Assembly: GCF_032229285.1 (NCBI RefSeq)
Contig: NZ_CP135084.1
Location: 620,001 to 684,000, forward strand
Direction: 5' to 3'
Length of the DNA: 64,000 nt
From: Rheinheimera sp. MMS21-TC3
GTDB lineage: Bacteria; Pseudomonadota; Gammaproteobacteria; Enterobacterales; Alteromonadaceae
In this document: positions 19,419-27,206 of the stretch, one piece after another
How the letters are laid out: each line of letters begins with the position of its first letter
Numbering within the stretch: the first letter of the stretch is position 1
Notes under the pieces: generated by a model
What the model was told of the DNA's origin: nothing
Seen by the model: the letters and a program-made list of their open reading frames with translations, nothing else
The model's database searches: none
Translations under genes and position numbers: made by a program

Positions 19419-20371
19419 TGCGTATTCGATATGGCTACTCAATCACAGAGTTATTAATTGCTATGCTGTTAGGGCTATTGTTATTGGCAATAGCTCTAAC
19501 TGCTTTTAGTAGTTTAAGCCGTTCAGCCAAGCAAGCTCAGCAGCTCGCCGAGCTACAACAAACGGGCCAGTTTATGCTTAGCTTAATGCAGAATGAGTTG
19601 CAAAATATTGGTTTTTGGGGGGGTAAGGCGAATGTGATATTGGCAGCTGAAACAACCAAGCCAGATGCACCAAGCCCAGATTGTGCCAATGATGCGCTAG
19701 ACAGTGGTAGTTTCCCAAGTGCTGAGCTGCCCTTTGTTACGCTCTATGCCAAGTTAGTCTCTTCTGGTGGCCAGTTAAACTGTATCTCATCAGCATTAAA
19801 AGACAGTGAGTTATTACAAGTAAAACGTTTAATTGGCCAAGTACAATCATTAGATATGCTTAAGGCAAATCGATTTTATCTAGAAACTAATTGGCAGCAT
19901 AGCCGCTTTATCAGCGCAGCGAGTGACGGCTTGCAGTCGGCTATGGATTATTATCCTTATCAACATCTTGTATTTTATGTGCAAAATCAATGGCGAGAAA
20001 TTGAATTTGTACCGGTATTAATGCGTAAACGGTTAATACGCAATGCTAGTGGACATGCCAGTATGGCAACAGATTCTATTATCGATGGTGTAGAGAGGCT
20101 ACATTTTGAATTCGGTATAGATACAGATGCAGATGGTAGTCTTGACTATCAACAAGCAACAGCGCATATGACTGCTAATCAGTGGCAGCAACACAGTAGC
20201 CGTATTGTTAGTATTAAATTTTATATCTTGTTACGTGCCCTTACTCAAGATAAGCACTATATCAATAATAATATTTATAAAATGGGTAGCCATCAATTTA
20301 ACGCGAACGGCGATCATTACCGTCGCTTATTAATTAGTAGTACAGTTTTCTTTCATAATACACAATTATAG
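19418..20371 (+). CDS. second-cassette PilW-like minor pilin
   Basis: 317 residues. Leader MRIRYG, then YSITELLIAMLLGLLLLAIALTAFSSLSR: Gly-Tyr cleavage site and Glu5 retained, residues 2-4 unusual. The PilW pattern recurs as TGQFMLSLMQNELQNIGFWGG. Same position and length class as the first PilW, with little identity beyond the helix region. Confidence 0.82.
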   Translation: MRIRYGYSITELLIAMLLGLLLLAIALTAFSSLSRSAKQAQQLAELQQTGQFMLSLMQNELQNIGFWGGKANVILAAETTKPDAPSPDCANDALDSGSFPSAELPFVTLYAKLVSSGGQLNCISSALKDSELLQVKRLIGQVQSLDMLKANRFYLETNWQHSRFISAASDGLQSAMDYYPYQHLVFYVQNQWREIEFVPVLMRKRLIRNASGHASMATDSIIDGVERLHFEFGIDTDADGSLDYQQATAHMTANQWQQHSSRIVSIKFYILLRALTQDKHYINNNIYKMGSHQFNANGDHYRRLLISSTVFFHNTQL

Positions 20372-20379
20372 GAGGAGAT

Positions 20380-20757
20380 ATGGGTACTTCACGCGGTATG
20401 GTATTAGTGATAGCTCTAATTGTATTGTTAAGCATGACGCTTGTTATGACAGCAAGTTTGTATGTAAGCCAGTTAAGTCAAAAGTCTGCAACTGCTGGCC
20501 AGCAACAGTTGCAAGTTTCGCAACAAGCACTAACTGAGCATAATGTTGCTTTAGACACAGCGTTAGCTTTAACTGATGATGATTTGGTGGCTTGTCCTGC
20601 TAAATATGCTGCTTGGTCAGATACAGCGCTCCGCTGTAAGGCTATTTTCCTCTCCACCCAAACTTATAGCTCTGCACAACATTTTTATAGTGGCTATACC
20701 AGCCTGTTGTTGCGGCAAGCTTTAGCAGAGGAGGTAATAACTGATGACTTGGAATAA
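20380..20757 (+). CDS. second-cassette PilX-like short minor pilin
   Basis: 125 residues, much shorter than the first PilX (170). MGTSRG-MVLVIALIVLLSMTLVMTAS is a prepilin helix lacking Glu5, as PilX/GspK proteins do. QQLQVSQQALTEHNVALDTALA takes the place of the PilX amphipathic segment. Strong RBS (GGAGGAG). It overlaps the next gene by 14 bases. Confidence 0.75.
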   Translation: MGTSRGMVLVIALIVLLSMTLVMTASLYVSQLSQKSATAGQQQLQVSQQALTEHNVALDTALALTDDDLVACPAKYAAWSDTALRCKAIFLSTQTYSSAQHFYSGYTSLLLRQALAEEVITDDLE

Positions 20758-21838
20758 GCTTATTTGGGGGATCCTGTTATTAATTTCACCTGTATTTAGT
20801 AAGGCAGAATGCCATTTTAATACCGAGCAGCCATTATTATTACAGTTGGCCGTAGCGAGTACAGCACCTAGTGCAACACAAAAGTTTGCGTTAAGTTATA
20901 ACAGATTGCTTGGTGAAGAAACGGCGCAAGCTAAGGTAGAGTTACGTGATGCTGAGAGTGCAGCTTTGTTTAGCCACCTTAGTGACTGGGCAAACGCTGG
21001 TGTTCATGCTGATCTGATTATGGCCGAACCTGCAATATTGGATCAGAACTTAGATGGCATAGCAGATGCAGTATATGTTGTTGATATTAATGGCCGAGTT
21101 TGGTTTATTGCTTTATCTGCTAGTGGGTTTTCTAGTCCAGTTTTGATTGCTGATTTTAGTGCAGAGGGTGCTAAATTTACTCAGCCATTACAGTTAGTGC
21201 AAGCTGCATATAATGTGGACTATGCCAGTATTGGTAATATTCAGCGAGTTAAGGTGAGTTTAGTTTTAATAGCTAGTTATGCTGACACGGGTGATAGCTT
21301 AATTTTATTTAACCATCAACCTGAACAAGATTGGCTGGTAACTTTACATGATTTAAGTGATAGAACTGAATTAGGATTAGATGATGTTGATATTGGGTTA
21401 ACTGATTCAGTCTGGCGAGATTTGCAGCAAAGTCCAGGTTGGTTTATTCAGCTTGGCTCTTCAGTAAGATCTAAGCCACAAGTTTATGCGGGTGTAGTGT
21501 ATTTTGTGGCAGTAAGTAACGTAAGCGAACCAAGTTCATGCGAAATAAATACTAGTGATGAGACAAAACTATTTGCTATCCACTTACACCATGCCGGAAA
21601 AGTGTATGCAAAGCGAAGTTGGCAGCTTACTGCTATGGGCAAGGTGACATTACAATTAAATACAACTGGCGAACAACTGTCACTTAGCCTAGTAAACGAC
21701 ACCGAGCCTAGTGAAATTATTTCAGAAGTTTTAGCTATTACTGAGGATTGCTTTGATTGTACTGAAGAGCTCACTACCAGTAGTTTTCCACGAACTTTAC
21801 GTCTTGCTACCTATATGACAGAATTTGGTGCTTGGTAG
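20744..21838 (+). CDS. mini-PilY1: propeller-only PilY1-like secreted protein
   Basis: 364 residues. Signal peptide MTWNKLIWGILLLISPVFSKA, no von Willebrand A domain. I place it as PilY1-like because it holds the pilY1 slot between PilX-like and PilE-like genes and contains a calcium loop D100-x-N102-x-D104-x3-D108 (DQNLDGIAD) followed by AVYVVDINGRVWFIAL, matching the PilY1 propeller signature (D-x-N-x-N-x3-D ... GDIQGNVWKFDL). The C-terminal half has a Cys-rich end (EDCFDC). Most of the sequence is otherwise unrecognised. Likely an alternative pilus-tip protein; that is inference. Confidence 0.65.
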   Translation: MTWNKLIWGILLLISPVFSKAECHFNTEQPLLLQLAVASTAPSATQKFALSYNRLLGEETAQAKVELRDAESAALFSHLSDWANAGVHADLIMAEPAILDQNLDGIADAVYVVDINGRVWFIALSASGFSSPVLIADFSAEGAKFTQPLQLVQAAYNVDYASIGNIQRVKVSLVLIASYADTGDSLILFNHQPEQDWLVTLHDLSDRTELGLDDVDIGLTDSVWRDLQQSPGWFIQLGSSVRSKPQVYAGVVYFVAVSNVSEPSSCEINTSDETKLFAIHLHHAGKVYAKRSWQLTAMGKVTLQLNTTGEQLSLSLVNDTEPSEIISEVLAITEDCFDCTEELTTSSFPRTLRLATYMTEFGAW

Positions 21839-21839
21839 T

Positions 21840-22259
21840 ATGTATAAGTTTAGAGGCTTTAGCTTAATAGAGTTGATGATTGCGGTAGTGATAATGGTAA
21901 TTTTAGCCAGTATTAGCTACCCAGCATATCAGCAATATGTACTGCGCAGTTATCGAGCAGAAGCGATTCAAGCACTATTAACGCTAGCGAATGTCCAAGA
22001 GCAGTATTTTGCTGACTATGGTATTTATCAGGCTGATCCTACTCAGCTAAGTGGCGTTGCAATGATTACAGCCTCTAGTAGCACTGAATCAGGACGTTAC
22101 TTAATTAGCCTTACTTTAACAGATTCAGCAAAAGGGTATGTGGCGTTGGCAACGGCAATAGGATTACAGACAGCTGATATTGACTGCTTAAGTTATCAGT
22201 TAAATCATTATGGTCAGCGTAATAGTGATAATGGAGTGGCATTAAGCTGTTGGCAATAA
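21840..22259 (+). CDS. second-cassette PilE-like minor pilin
   Basis: 139 residues from ATG 21840, one base after the preceding stop; upstream in-frame TTG/GTG starts exist but ATG gives the usual short leader MYKFRG. FSLIELMIAVVIMVILASISYPAYQQYVLRSYRAEA is PilE-like with Glu5. Two cysteines; it ends LSCWQ, like the first PilE (NCW). Closes the second cassette. Confidence 0.85.
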   Translation: MYKFRGFSLIELMIAVVIMVILASISYPAYQQYVLRSYRAEAIQALLTLANVQEQYFADYGIYQADPTQLSGVAMITASSSTESGRYLISLTLTDSAKGYVALATAIGLQTADIDCLSYQLNHYGQRNSDNGVALSCWQ

Positions 22260-22286
22260 ATTTGATTTTATTTGGTAATATTATCT

Positions 22287-22790
22287 CTAGCTAGCTGGGC
22301 AGCTGCTGTTAATAAAAGCTAATTTATTACGGCCGGCTTGATTTATAGTCATTTTATAATGCCAGTCATACTTTGTGCTAGGGCAATAATAAAAGCTACC
22401 ATTCTCAAAACCATCTAAGCTACCATCACGTCTAAAGCTAACCTGCTCACGGTTATAGGCCAATTTATGCGACTGATTTATAGCAGGTACTTGCCGTAAC
22501 AGCTTACTAGATAAGTCAGGGTGAATTATGCTTATTTTAATGGGCAAGTGTTGCCAGTCGGCACTACAAGTTGTTCCGGTTGCAGGGCATAGTTGTACTG
22601 GCAAATTACTGGTGACAGCCATAATCCTAGCATAGGCTAAATGCTGGCTAAAATGGCGCATGTAAGCGGAAGCTTGCTGACGCTCGGTTAACTCTGCCAT
22701 AGCAGGTATACCAATAAAAACTAAAATGCAAAAAATAGCCACTGCAACCAGCAGCTCTAATAGAGATAAGCCAAGATGTTGGTAGCGCAT
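22287..22790 (-). CDS. GspH/FimT-family pseudopilin, convergent with second cassette
   Basis: 167 residues. Leader MRYQHLG, then LSLLELLVAVAIFCILVFIGIPAMAEL with Glu5; an internal Cys pair (LCPATGTTC) matches GspH/FimT proteins. It supplies the FimT/FimU-type member that the second cassette otherwise lacks, but on the opposite strand, so it is expressed separately. Only 27 bases separate the two stops. Confidence 0.85.
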   Translation of the reverse strand: MRYQHLGLSLLELLVAVAIFCILVFIGIPAMAELTERQQASAYMRHFSQHLAYARIMAVTSNLPVQLCPATGTTCSADWQHLPIKISIIHPDLSSKLLRQVPAINQSHKLAYNREQVSFRRDGSLDGFENGSFYYCPSTKYDWHYKMTINQAGRNKLAFINSSCPAS

Positions 22791-22867
22791 TTTTGATTAC
22801 CTTTAAATATTTAGGTTAACAAAAAGTATAGCTACCATTTATTAATTGTGAAATTAAATGGCGAAGT

Positions 22868-23698
22868 CTAGTTGTAAATAGTTGGAATAGGCTGACGTTT
22901 ATGTTGGGTTTTATTATAGATAGCTATTAACTTTTCACTGACCTCTGCCGTAACAGCTTTCCCTTCTAAAAAGTCATCTATTTGTTGATACGTAAGACCT
23001 AGCGCTACTTCATCTGCTTTAAGTGGTGCTAAACTTTCTAAGTCGGCAGTAGGGACTTTGTCTACTAATAAAGCGCTAGCGCCTAAGGCTTTACCCAGTA
23101 AGCGAACTTGGCGCTTATTTAAGCCAAATAATGGTGCCATATCGCAAGCGCCGTCACCCCATTTAGTATAAAATCCGGTAATGTTTTCAGCCGAGTGGTC
23201 AGTGCCTACTACTAAGCCTTTGACTAAAGCGGCAACATGATACTGTACTATCATCCGGCTGCGAGCTTTAACATTTCCTTTTGCAAAATCAACTTCATAG
23301 TCATTTGCTGGCAGTAATGAGCAGGTGGCTAGGGCACTAAAAGTTGCTTGATGTAATGCATCTACTGCTGACTGTATATTTATGGTTAAAGCTTGGCTAG
23401 GTTGAATAAATTCGACCGCTAATTGGGCATCATGCTCATCTTTTTGTTCTGCGTAAGGTAAGCGAACAGCAATAAACTGATAACTATTTGGTTGGGATTG
23501 GTTTAACTCATTTACGGCAAGTTGAGCTAATCGACCACAGACAGTAGAGTCCACTCCTCCGCTGATACCTAATACTAAGTTTTTCAGACCTGAGTTTAGC
23601 AACTGCTGTTTAATAAAGTCGACACGGCGCCGAATCTCAAAGTCAGCATCTATCTGGGGTAACACCTGCATTTGTTTAATAATATCGGCGGCATTCAT
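22868..23698 (-). CDS. nadE: ammonia-dependent NAD+ synthetase
   Basis: 276 residues. ATP-pyrophosphatase P-loop GISGGVDST and the deamido-NAD/ammonia site motifs [19 protein letters not shown]. No N-terminal glutaminase domain, so it uses ammonia, like E. coli NadE. It makes NAD from nicotinate adenine dinucleotide in the cytoplasm. Divergent from glnB. Confidence 0.96.
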   Translation of the reverse strand: MNAADIIKQMQVLPQIDADFEIRRRVDFIKQQLLNSGLKNLVLGISGGVDSTVCGRLAQLAVNELNQSQPNSYQFIAVRLPYAEQKDEHDAQLAVEFIQPSQALTINIQSAVDALHQATFSALATCSLLPANDYEVDFAKGNVKARSRMIVQYHVAALVKGLVVGTDHSAENITGFYTKWGDGACDMAPLFGLNKRQVRLLGKALGASALLVDKVPTADLESLAPLKADEVALGLTYQQIDDFLEGKAVTAEVSEKLIAIYNKTQHKRQPIPTIYN

Positions 23699-23781
23699 GG
23701 CAACAAACCTCTGGTACTGTTATCTGTATTCACAAGGACTGGATTAACCTAAAAGATAGTTAAGTTATACTACTGATTGCA

Positions 23782-23810
23782 TTCAGGCTATGTATTATAC
23801 TGCTTATAAT
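23782..23810 (+). promoter_or_regulatory. glnB promoter candidate
   Basis: A perfect TATAAT (23805-23810) with TTCAGG 17 bases upstream, 28 bases before the glnB ATG. The -35 is poor; no sigma-54 (-24/-12) element was seen. Confidence 0.35.
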
Positions 23811-23837
23811 CTTTGTGGCTAATTTATGGATGCTTAA

Positions 23838-24176
<339 letters not shown>

Positions 24177-24280
24177 GCTCAAGCTGGGATATTTATTTAG
24201 CATAAGATGTAAATGTTGTAATAGATTTAAAGCTAGTTAGGTCTACTACTAAGCTACTTATAAAATAATAGGAAATAACA

Positions 24281-24685
24281 ATGAAAACTTTAAAACATAA
24301 TAACGTTGCTGTGGCTGTAGGAGCTTTAGTATTTGGCTCACTAACTACGGTAAGTACTAGTACCGATGCGAATCCTTTTACTGCCCAAGAACTTGCCACA
24401 GGTTATGAAATGGTAGCTAGCGAAGGTAAGTGCGGTGAAGGCAAATGTGGCGAAGAGATGATGAAAAAAGCTGCCGATAAAGCCAAAGAAGCAAAGTGTG
24501 GTGAAGGTAAGTGCGGTGAAGGCAAATGTGGCGAAGAGATGATGAAAAAGGCTGCCGATAAAGCCAAAGAAGCAAAGTGTGGTGAAGGTAAGTGTGGCGA
24601 AGAGATGATGAAAAAAACGACCGACAAAAAAGTGGATAAAGCTAAACAAAAAGTGCAAGAAGCTAAATGTGGTGGGGCTATTTAA
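24281..24685 (+). CDS. hvfA: HvfA-like cysteine-repeat RiPP metallophore precursor
   Basis: 134 residues. N-terminal export signal (MKTLKHNNVAVAVGALVFGSLTT), then a core of EGKCG/EAKCG motifs with eight cysteines, all in xxKCG context, spaced by helical EEMMKKAADKAKEA linkers. This is the architecture of HvfA precursors, whose EGKCG cysteines are converted by the MNIO enzyme HvfB with partner HvfC into oxazolone/thioamide groups that bind copper. The two next genes are exactly those proteins. The core is encoded by 81-base tandem repeats. Confidence 0.85.
   Translation: MKTLKHNNVAVAVGALVFGSLTTVSTSTDANPFTAQELATGYEMVASEGKCGEGKCGEEMMKKAADKAKEAKCGEGKCGEGKCGEEMMKKAADKAKEAKCGEGKCGEEMMKKTTDKKVDKAKQKVQEAKCGGAI
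24422..24630 (+). repeat. 81-base tandem repeat inside hvfA
   Basis: Unit 1 is 24422-24502 and unit 2 is 24503-24583, nearly identical (27 codons each). A third, partial unit begins at 24584 and lacks 15 bases, that is one EGKCG module. The in-frame repeat sets the number of modifiable cysteines. Confidence 0.85.
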
Positions 24686-24750
24686 TCCACTAACTTTAGC
24701 AAAATGTTGATAAGTTACTTGTATCTAAATGTAAAAACAGGAATTACTCC

Positions 24751-25593
24751 ATGACGGCAGTCCAAGGTGTGGGTTTAGGCTTGCGCCGCGAAATGCTAGA
24801 GCAAATGTTACAGCACAAGCCTGAAGAAATTGATTTTTTTGAAGTGGCACCAGAAAACTGGATACCTTTTGGTGGTGCTTTACAAAAGCAATTTATGCAG
24901 TTAACTGAGCAGCACCGTTTTGTTTGTCATGGCTTATCTTTATCTATAGGTAGCCCAGCTCCATTAGATATTCAGTTTGTACGGCAAGTAAAAAAATTTT
25001 TACAGCAGCATAATATTAGCTTATACAGTGAGCATTTAAGCTATTGCTCAGGTGCAGGACATTTATATGATTTAATGCCCATACCTTTTACAGTTGAAGC
25101 GGTCGACTATGTGGCTAAGCGAGTTCAGCAAGTACAAGATATTTTAGAGCAAACTTTAATCTTAGAGAATGTGTCTTACTATGCTGCGCCAGGCCAGGAA
25201 ATGTCTGAGCTAGATTTTACCTTAGCAGTGTTAGAACAAGCAGATTGCAAGATGTTGTTAGATGTCAATAATATTTATGTTAACGCTATTAATCATAACT
25301 ATGATCCTAAGCATTATTTACAAGCTATTCCTAGCGAGCGGATCGCTTATTATCATATTGCAGGACATTATCAGCAGGCAGAAGATTTATTAATAGATAC
25401 CCATGGCGCAGATGTTATAGACCCAGTATGGCGATTGTTAGCTTTAGCTTATCAACAGCATGGGGTTAAACCTACCTTACTAGAACGAGATTTTAATATT
25501 CCTAGTTGGCAAAAACTACAGCAAGAGTTAAAACAAATTCATTGTTTGCAGCAACAGGCTGAACAAACAATTAGTAATAAGCAGGTTGAATAA
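24751..25593 (+). CDS. hvfB: MNIO (DUF692) RiPP-modifying iron enzyme, HvfB-like
   Basis: 280 residues, TIM-barrel multinuclear non-heme iron oxidase. Candidate metal ligands in family positions: His60 (VCHGLSLSIG), His95 (YSEHLSYC), Glu139 (ILENVSYY), Asp171 (LLDVNNIYVN), His202 and His206 (YHIAGHY), His218 (DTHGADV) and Glu245 (LLERDFNIP). The family oxidises precursor cysteines. Preceded by its probable substrate HvfA and overlapping its partner by one base (TAATG). Confidence 0.9.
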   Translation: MTAVQGVGLGLRREMLEQMLQHKPEEIDFFEVAPENWIPFGGALQKQFMQLTEQHRFVCHGLSLSIGSPAPLDIQFVRQVKKFLQQHNISLYSEHLSYCSGAGHLYDLMPIPFTVEAVDYVAKRVQQVQDILEQTLILENVSYYAAPGQEMSELDFTLAVLEQADCKMLLDVNNIYVNAINHNYDPKHYLQAIPSERIAYYHIAGHYQQAEDLLIDTHGADVIDPVWRLLALAYQQHGVKPTLLERDFNIPSWQKLQQELKQIHCLQQQAEQTISNKQVE

Positions 25594-26342
25594 TGAAATT
25601 TCAACAGATCCAACAGCAATTTATGGCGCATATTCAAGATCCTGATCATAATCCTGCGCCTAGTGATCTGGAAGAACGCCGGCTAGAGGTATACCGAGAG
25701 TTATTTTTTAATAATGTTGTTAACTTTGTCAGTAATGCTTTTCCAGTTTTGCGCTCGTTATATACTGAATCTCAATGGCATAACTTAGTGCGACAGTTTT
25801 ATGCTGAGTTTTCGTGTCAGAGCCCATACTTCTTACATATTGCCGAGCAATTCTTGCAGTTTTTACAGCAGCAATACCAGCTTACGGCCGCTGATCCTAT
25901 TTTTATGCTAGAACTTGCCCATTATGAATGGTCGGAATTGTATTTAGCAACTAAACAAGCACCTGTAACCATTAACTTGCTAGACAGCAAAAGCATAACG
26001 ACCAGTCAATTACAATTATCACCATTAAGCTTATTGTTAGCTTATCCCTATCCGGTGCATAAAGTTAGTCAAACCTTTAGGCCAAATAGCGCAACAGAAA
26101 ATCAATTTTATCTGTTATATAGGGATCTAGCAGATGAAGTTAAGTTTGTCCTGATTAATCAATTAACGGCTTTATTGTTACAGCAAGTTCAGCAAACACC
26201 AGGAATAACCAGTAACAGCCTTTTGCTTCAGATGCAGCAACAGTTACCGCAGCTAAGCCAGCAACAATTACAGCAAGGCGCCACAGCTCTGCTGCAAGAG
26301 TTTGCTGCAAAAGGTGTGATTCAGGCTTTCCAAATGGGCTAA
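25593..26342 (+). CDS. hvfC: DUF2063-family RiPP maturation partner, HvfC-like
   Basis: 249 residues. The N-terminal DUF2063 region shows LEERRLEVYRELFFNN and FVSNAFPVLRSLY; the C-terminal half is Gln-rich and may form a winged-helix-like domain. In known MNIO systems this protein binds the precursor leader and presents it to HvfB. Translationally coupled to hvfB. No DoxX-like hvfD follows. Confidence 0.85.
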   Translation: MKFQQIQQQFMAHIQDPDHNPAPSDLEERRLEVYRELFFNNVVNFVSNAFPVLRSLYTESQWHNLVRQFYAEFSCQSPYFLHIAEQFLQFLQQQYQLTAADPIFMLELAHYEWSELYLATKQAPVTINLLDSKSITTSQLQLSPLSLLLAYPYPVHKVSQTFRPNSATENQFYLLYRDLADEVKFVLINQLTALLLQQVQQTPGITSNSLLLQMQQQLPQLSQQQLQQGATALLQEFAAKGVIQAFQMG

Positions 26343-26392
26343 AATTCATTACCATATCAATATCATTATTTGGCACGGTAAAGAGTAGCAAA

Positions 26393-26512
26393 ATGGCAGA
26401 CGAGAACTTCAAAGATTCATTTAACTTTTGGCAATTCTTGGCGTTAGTAGCAACTTTTGTTGGTTTGTTGTGCTTAGCACCAATTTTGCGTTGGATCCAA
26501 ATTTTTAGTTAA
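26393..26512 (+). CDS. 39-residue single-pass membrane protein candidate
   Basis: ATG 26393 to TAA 26512: an acidic/aromatic N-terminus MADENFKDSFNFWQ, then one hydrophobic helix (FLALVATFVGLLCLAPIL) and a short tail RWIQIFS. AAGAG precedes the start by about seven bases. It lies between hvfC (50 bases upstream) and a strong terminator. Composition and topology look like a real small protein, but no family is recognised. Confidence 0.5.
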   Translation: MADENFKDSFNFWQFLALVATFVGLLCLAPILRWIQIFS

Positions 26513-26543
26513 TTAGTAGTATTTGGATTTATTATTATTGTGT

Positions 26544-26568
26544 AAAGCCGCCTTTGGGCGGTTTTTTT
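26544..26568 (+). terminator. intrinsic terminator before apt
   Basis: Stem CCGCC (26548-26552), loop TTTG, stem GGCGG (26557-26561), then seven T. It ends the hvf/small-ORF transcript. Confidence 0.88.
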
Positions 26569-26609
26569 GTCTACAACTAGCGGCTAGCTGCTAAGTTAAT
26601 TAAGGTTTT

Positions 26610-27161
26610 ATGATGGATAAACAACGTCTTGCAGTTGAATTAAAACAAGTGATAAAAACGGTAATGGATTATCCCAAGCCTGGTATTGTATTTCGTGATG
26701 TCACAAGTTTGATGCAAGATGGGGCTAGCTTTAAAAAAGTAATAGATGCTTTTTGCCAAATTTATGCAAACAAAGGTATTACTAAAATTGTTGGCACTGA
26801 ATCACGCGGCTTTATTTTTGGTGCTCCTTTAGCTTATGCCATGGGTATTTCGTTTATCCCAGTGCGTAAGCCTGGCAAATTACCCCGCCATAAAATTAGT
26901 CAAAGTTATCAACTAGAATATGGTGAAGATACCTTAGAATTGCATGCTGATGCAATCAGTGCTGGAGATAAGGTGCTGTTAGTGGATGATTTATTGGCTA
27001 CTGGCGGTACTATTGATGCCACGGTAAAACTAGTGCGTCAATTGGGTGGAATTGTTGAGGATGCCGCTTTTGTTATTGCCTTACCTGATCTAGGTGGGGT
27101 AGCAAAGTTACAGCAAGCTAACTTAAAAGTACTTAGCTTGGTTGAGTATGCAGGCGAATAA
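26610..27161 (+). CDS. apt: adenine phosphoribosyltransferase
   Basis: 183 residues. The PRPP-binding motif [12 protein letters not shown] and adenine-site region [15 protein letters not shown] are present. It salvages adenine to AMP. Two consecutive ATGs (26610, 26613) are possible starts. It heads the conserved apt-dnaX-ybaB-recR-htpG-adk order. Confidence 0.96.
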   Translation: MMDKQRLAVELKQVIKTVMDYPKPGIVFRDVTSLMQDGASFKKVIDAFCQIYANKGITKIVGTESRGFIFGAPLAYAMGISFIPVRKPGKLPRHKISQSYQLEYGEDTLELHADAISAGDKVLLVDDLLATGGTIDATVKLVRQLGGIVEDAAFVIALPDLGGVAKLQQANLKVLSLVEYAGE

Positions 27162-27206
27162 GCTTAATCTGAGCTTAAGTAAATTTACAGAGTGTAAACA
27201 GCAGTT

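Noticed and set aside
24422..24630. Regular repeats suggestive of a CRISPR-like array
   Set aside because: Repeats are directly adjacent without unique spacers and are in frame within a coding sequence.
24341..24658. Long antisense open frames opposite hvfA
   Set aside because: They mirror the repetitive codon pattern of the tandem repeat; low-complexity Phe/His-rich products with no RBS.
26352..26370. Fur-box-like sequence before the small ORF
   Set aside because: Only 12 of 19 positions agree with GATAATGATAATCATTATC, expected by chance in AT-rich DNA.
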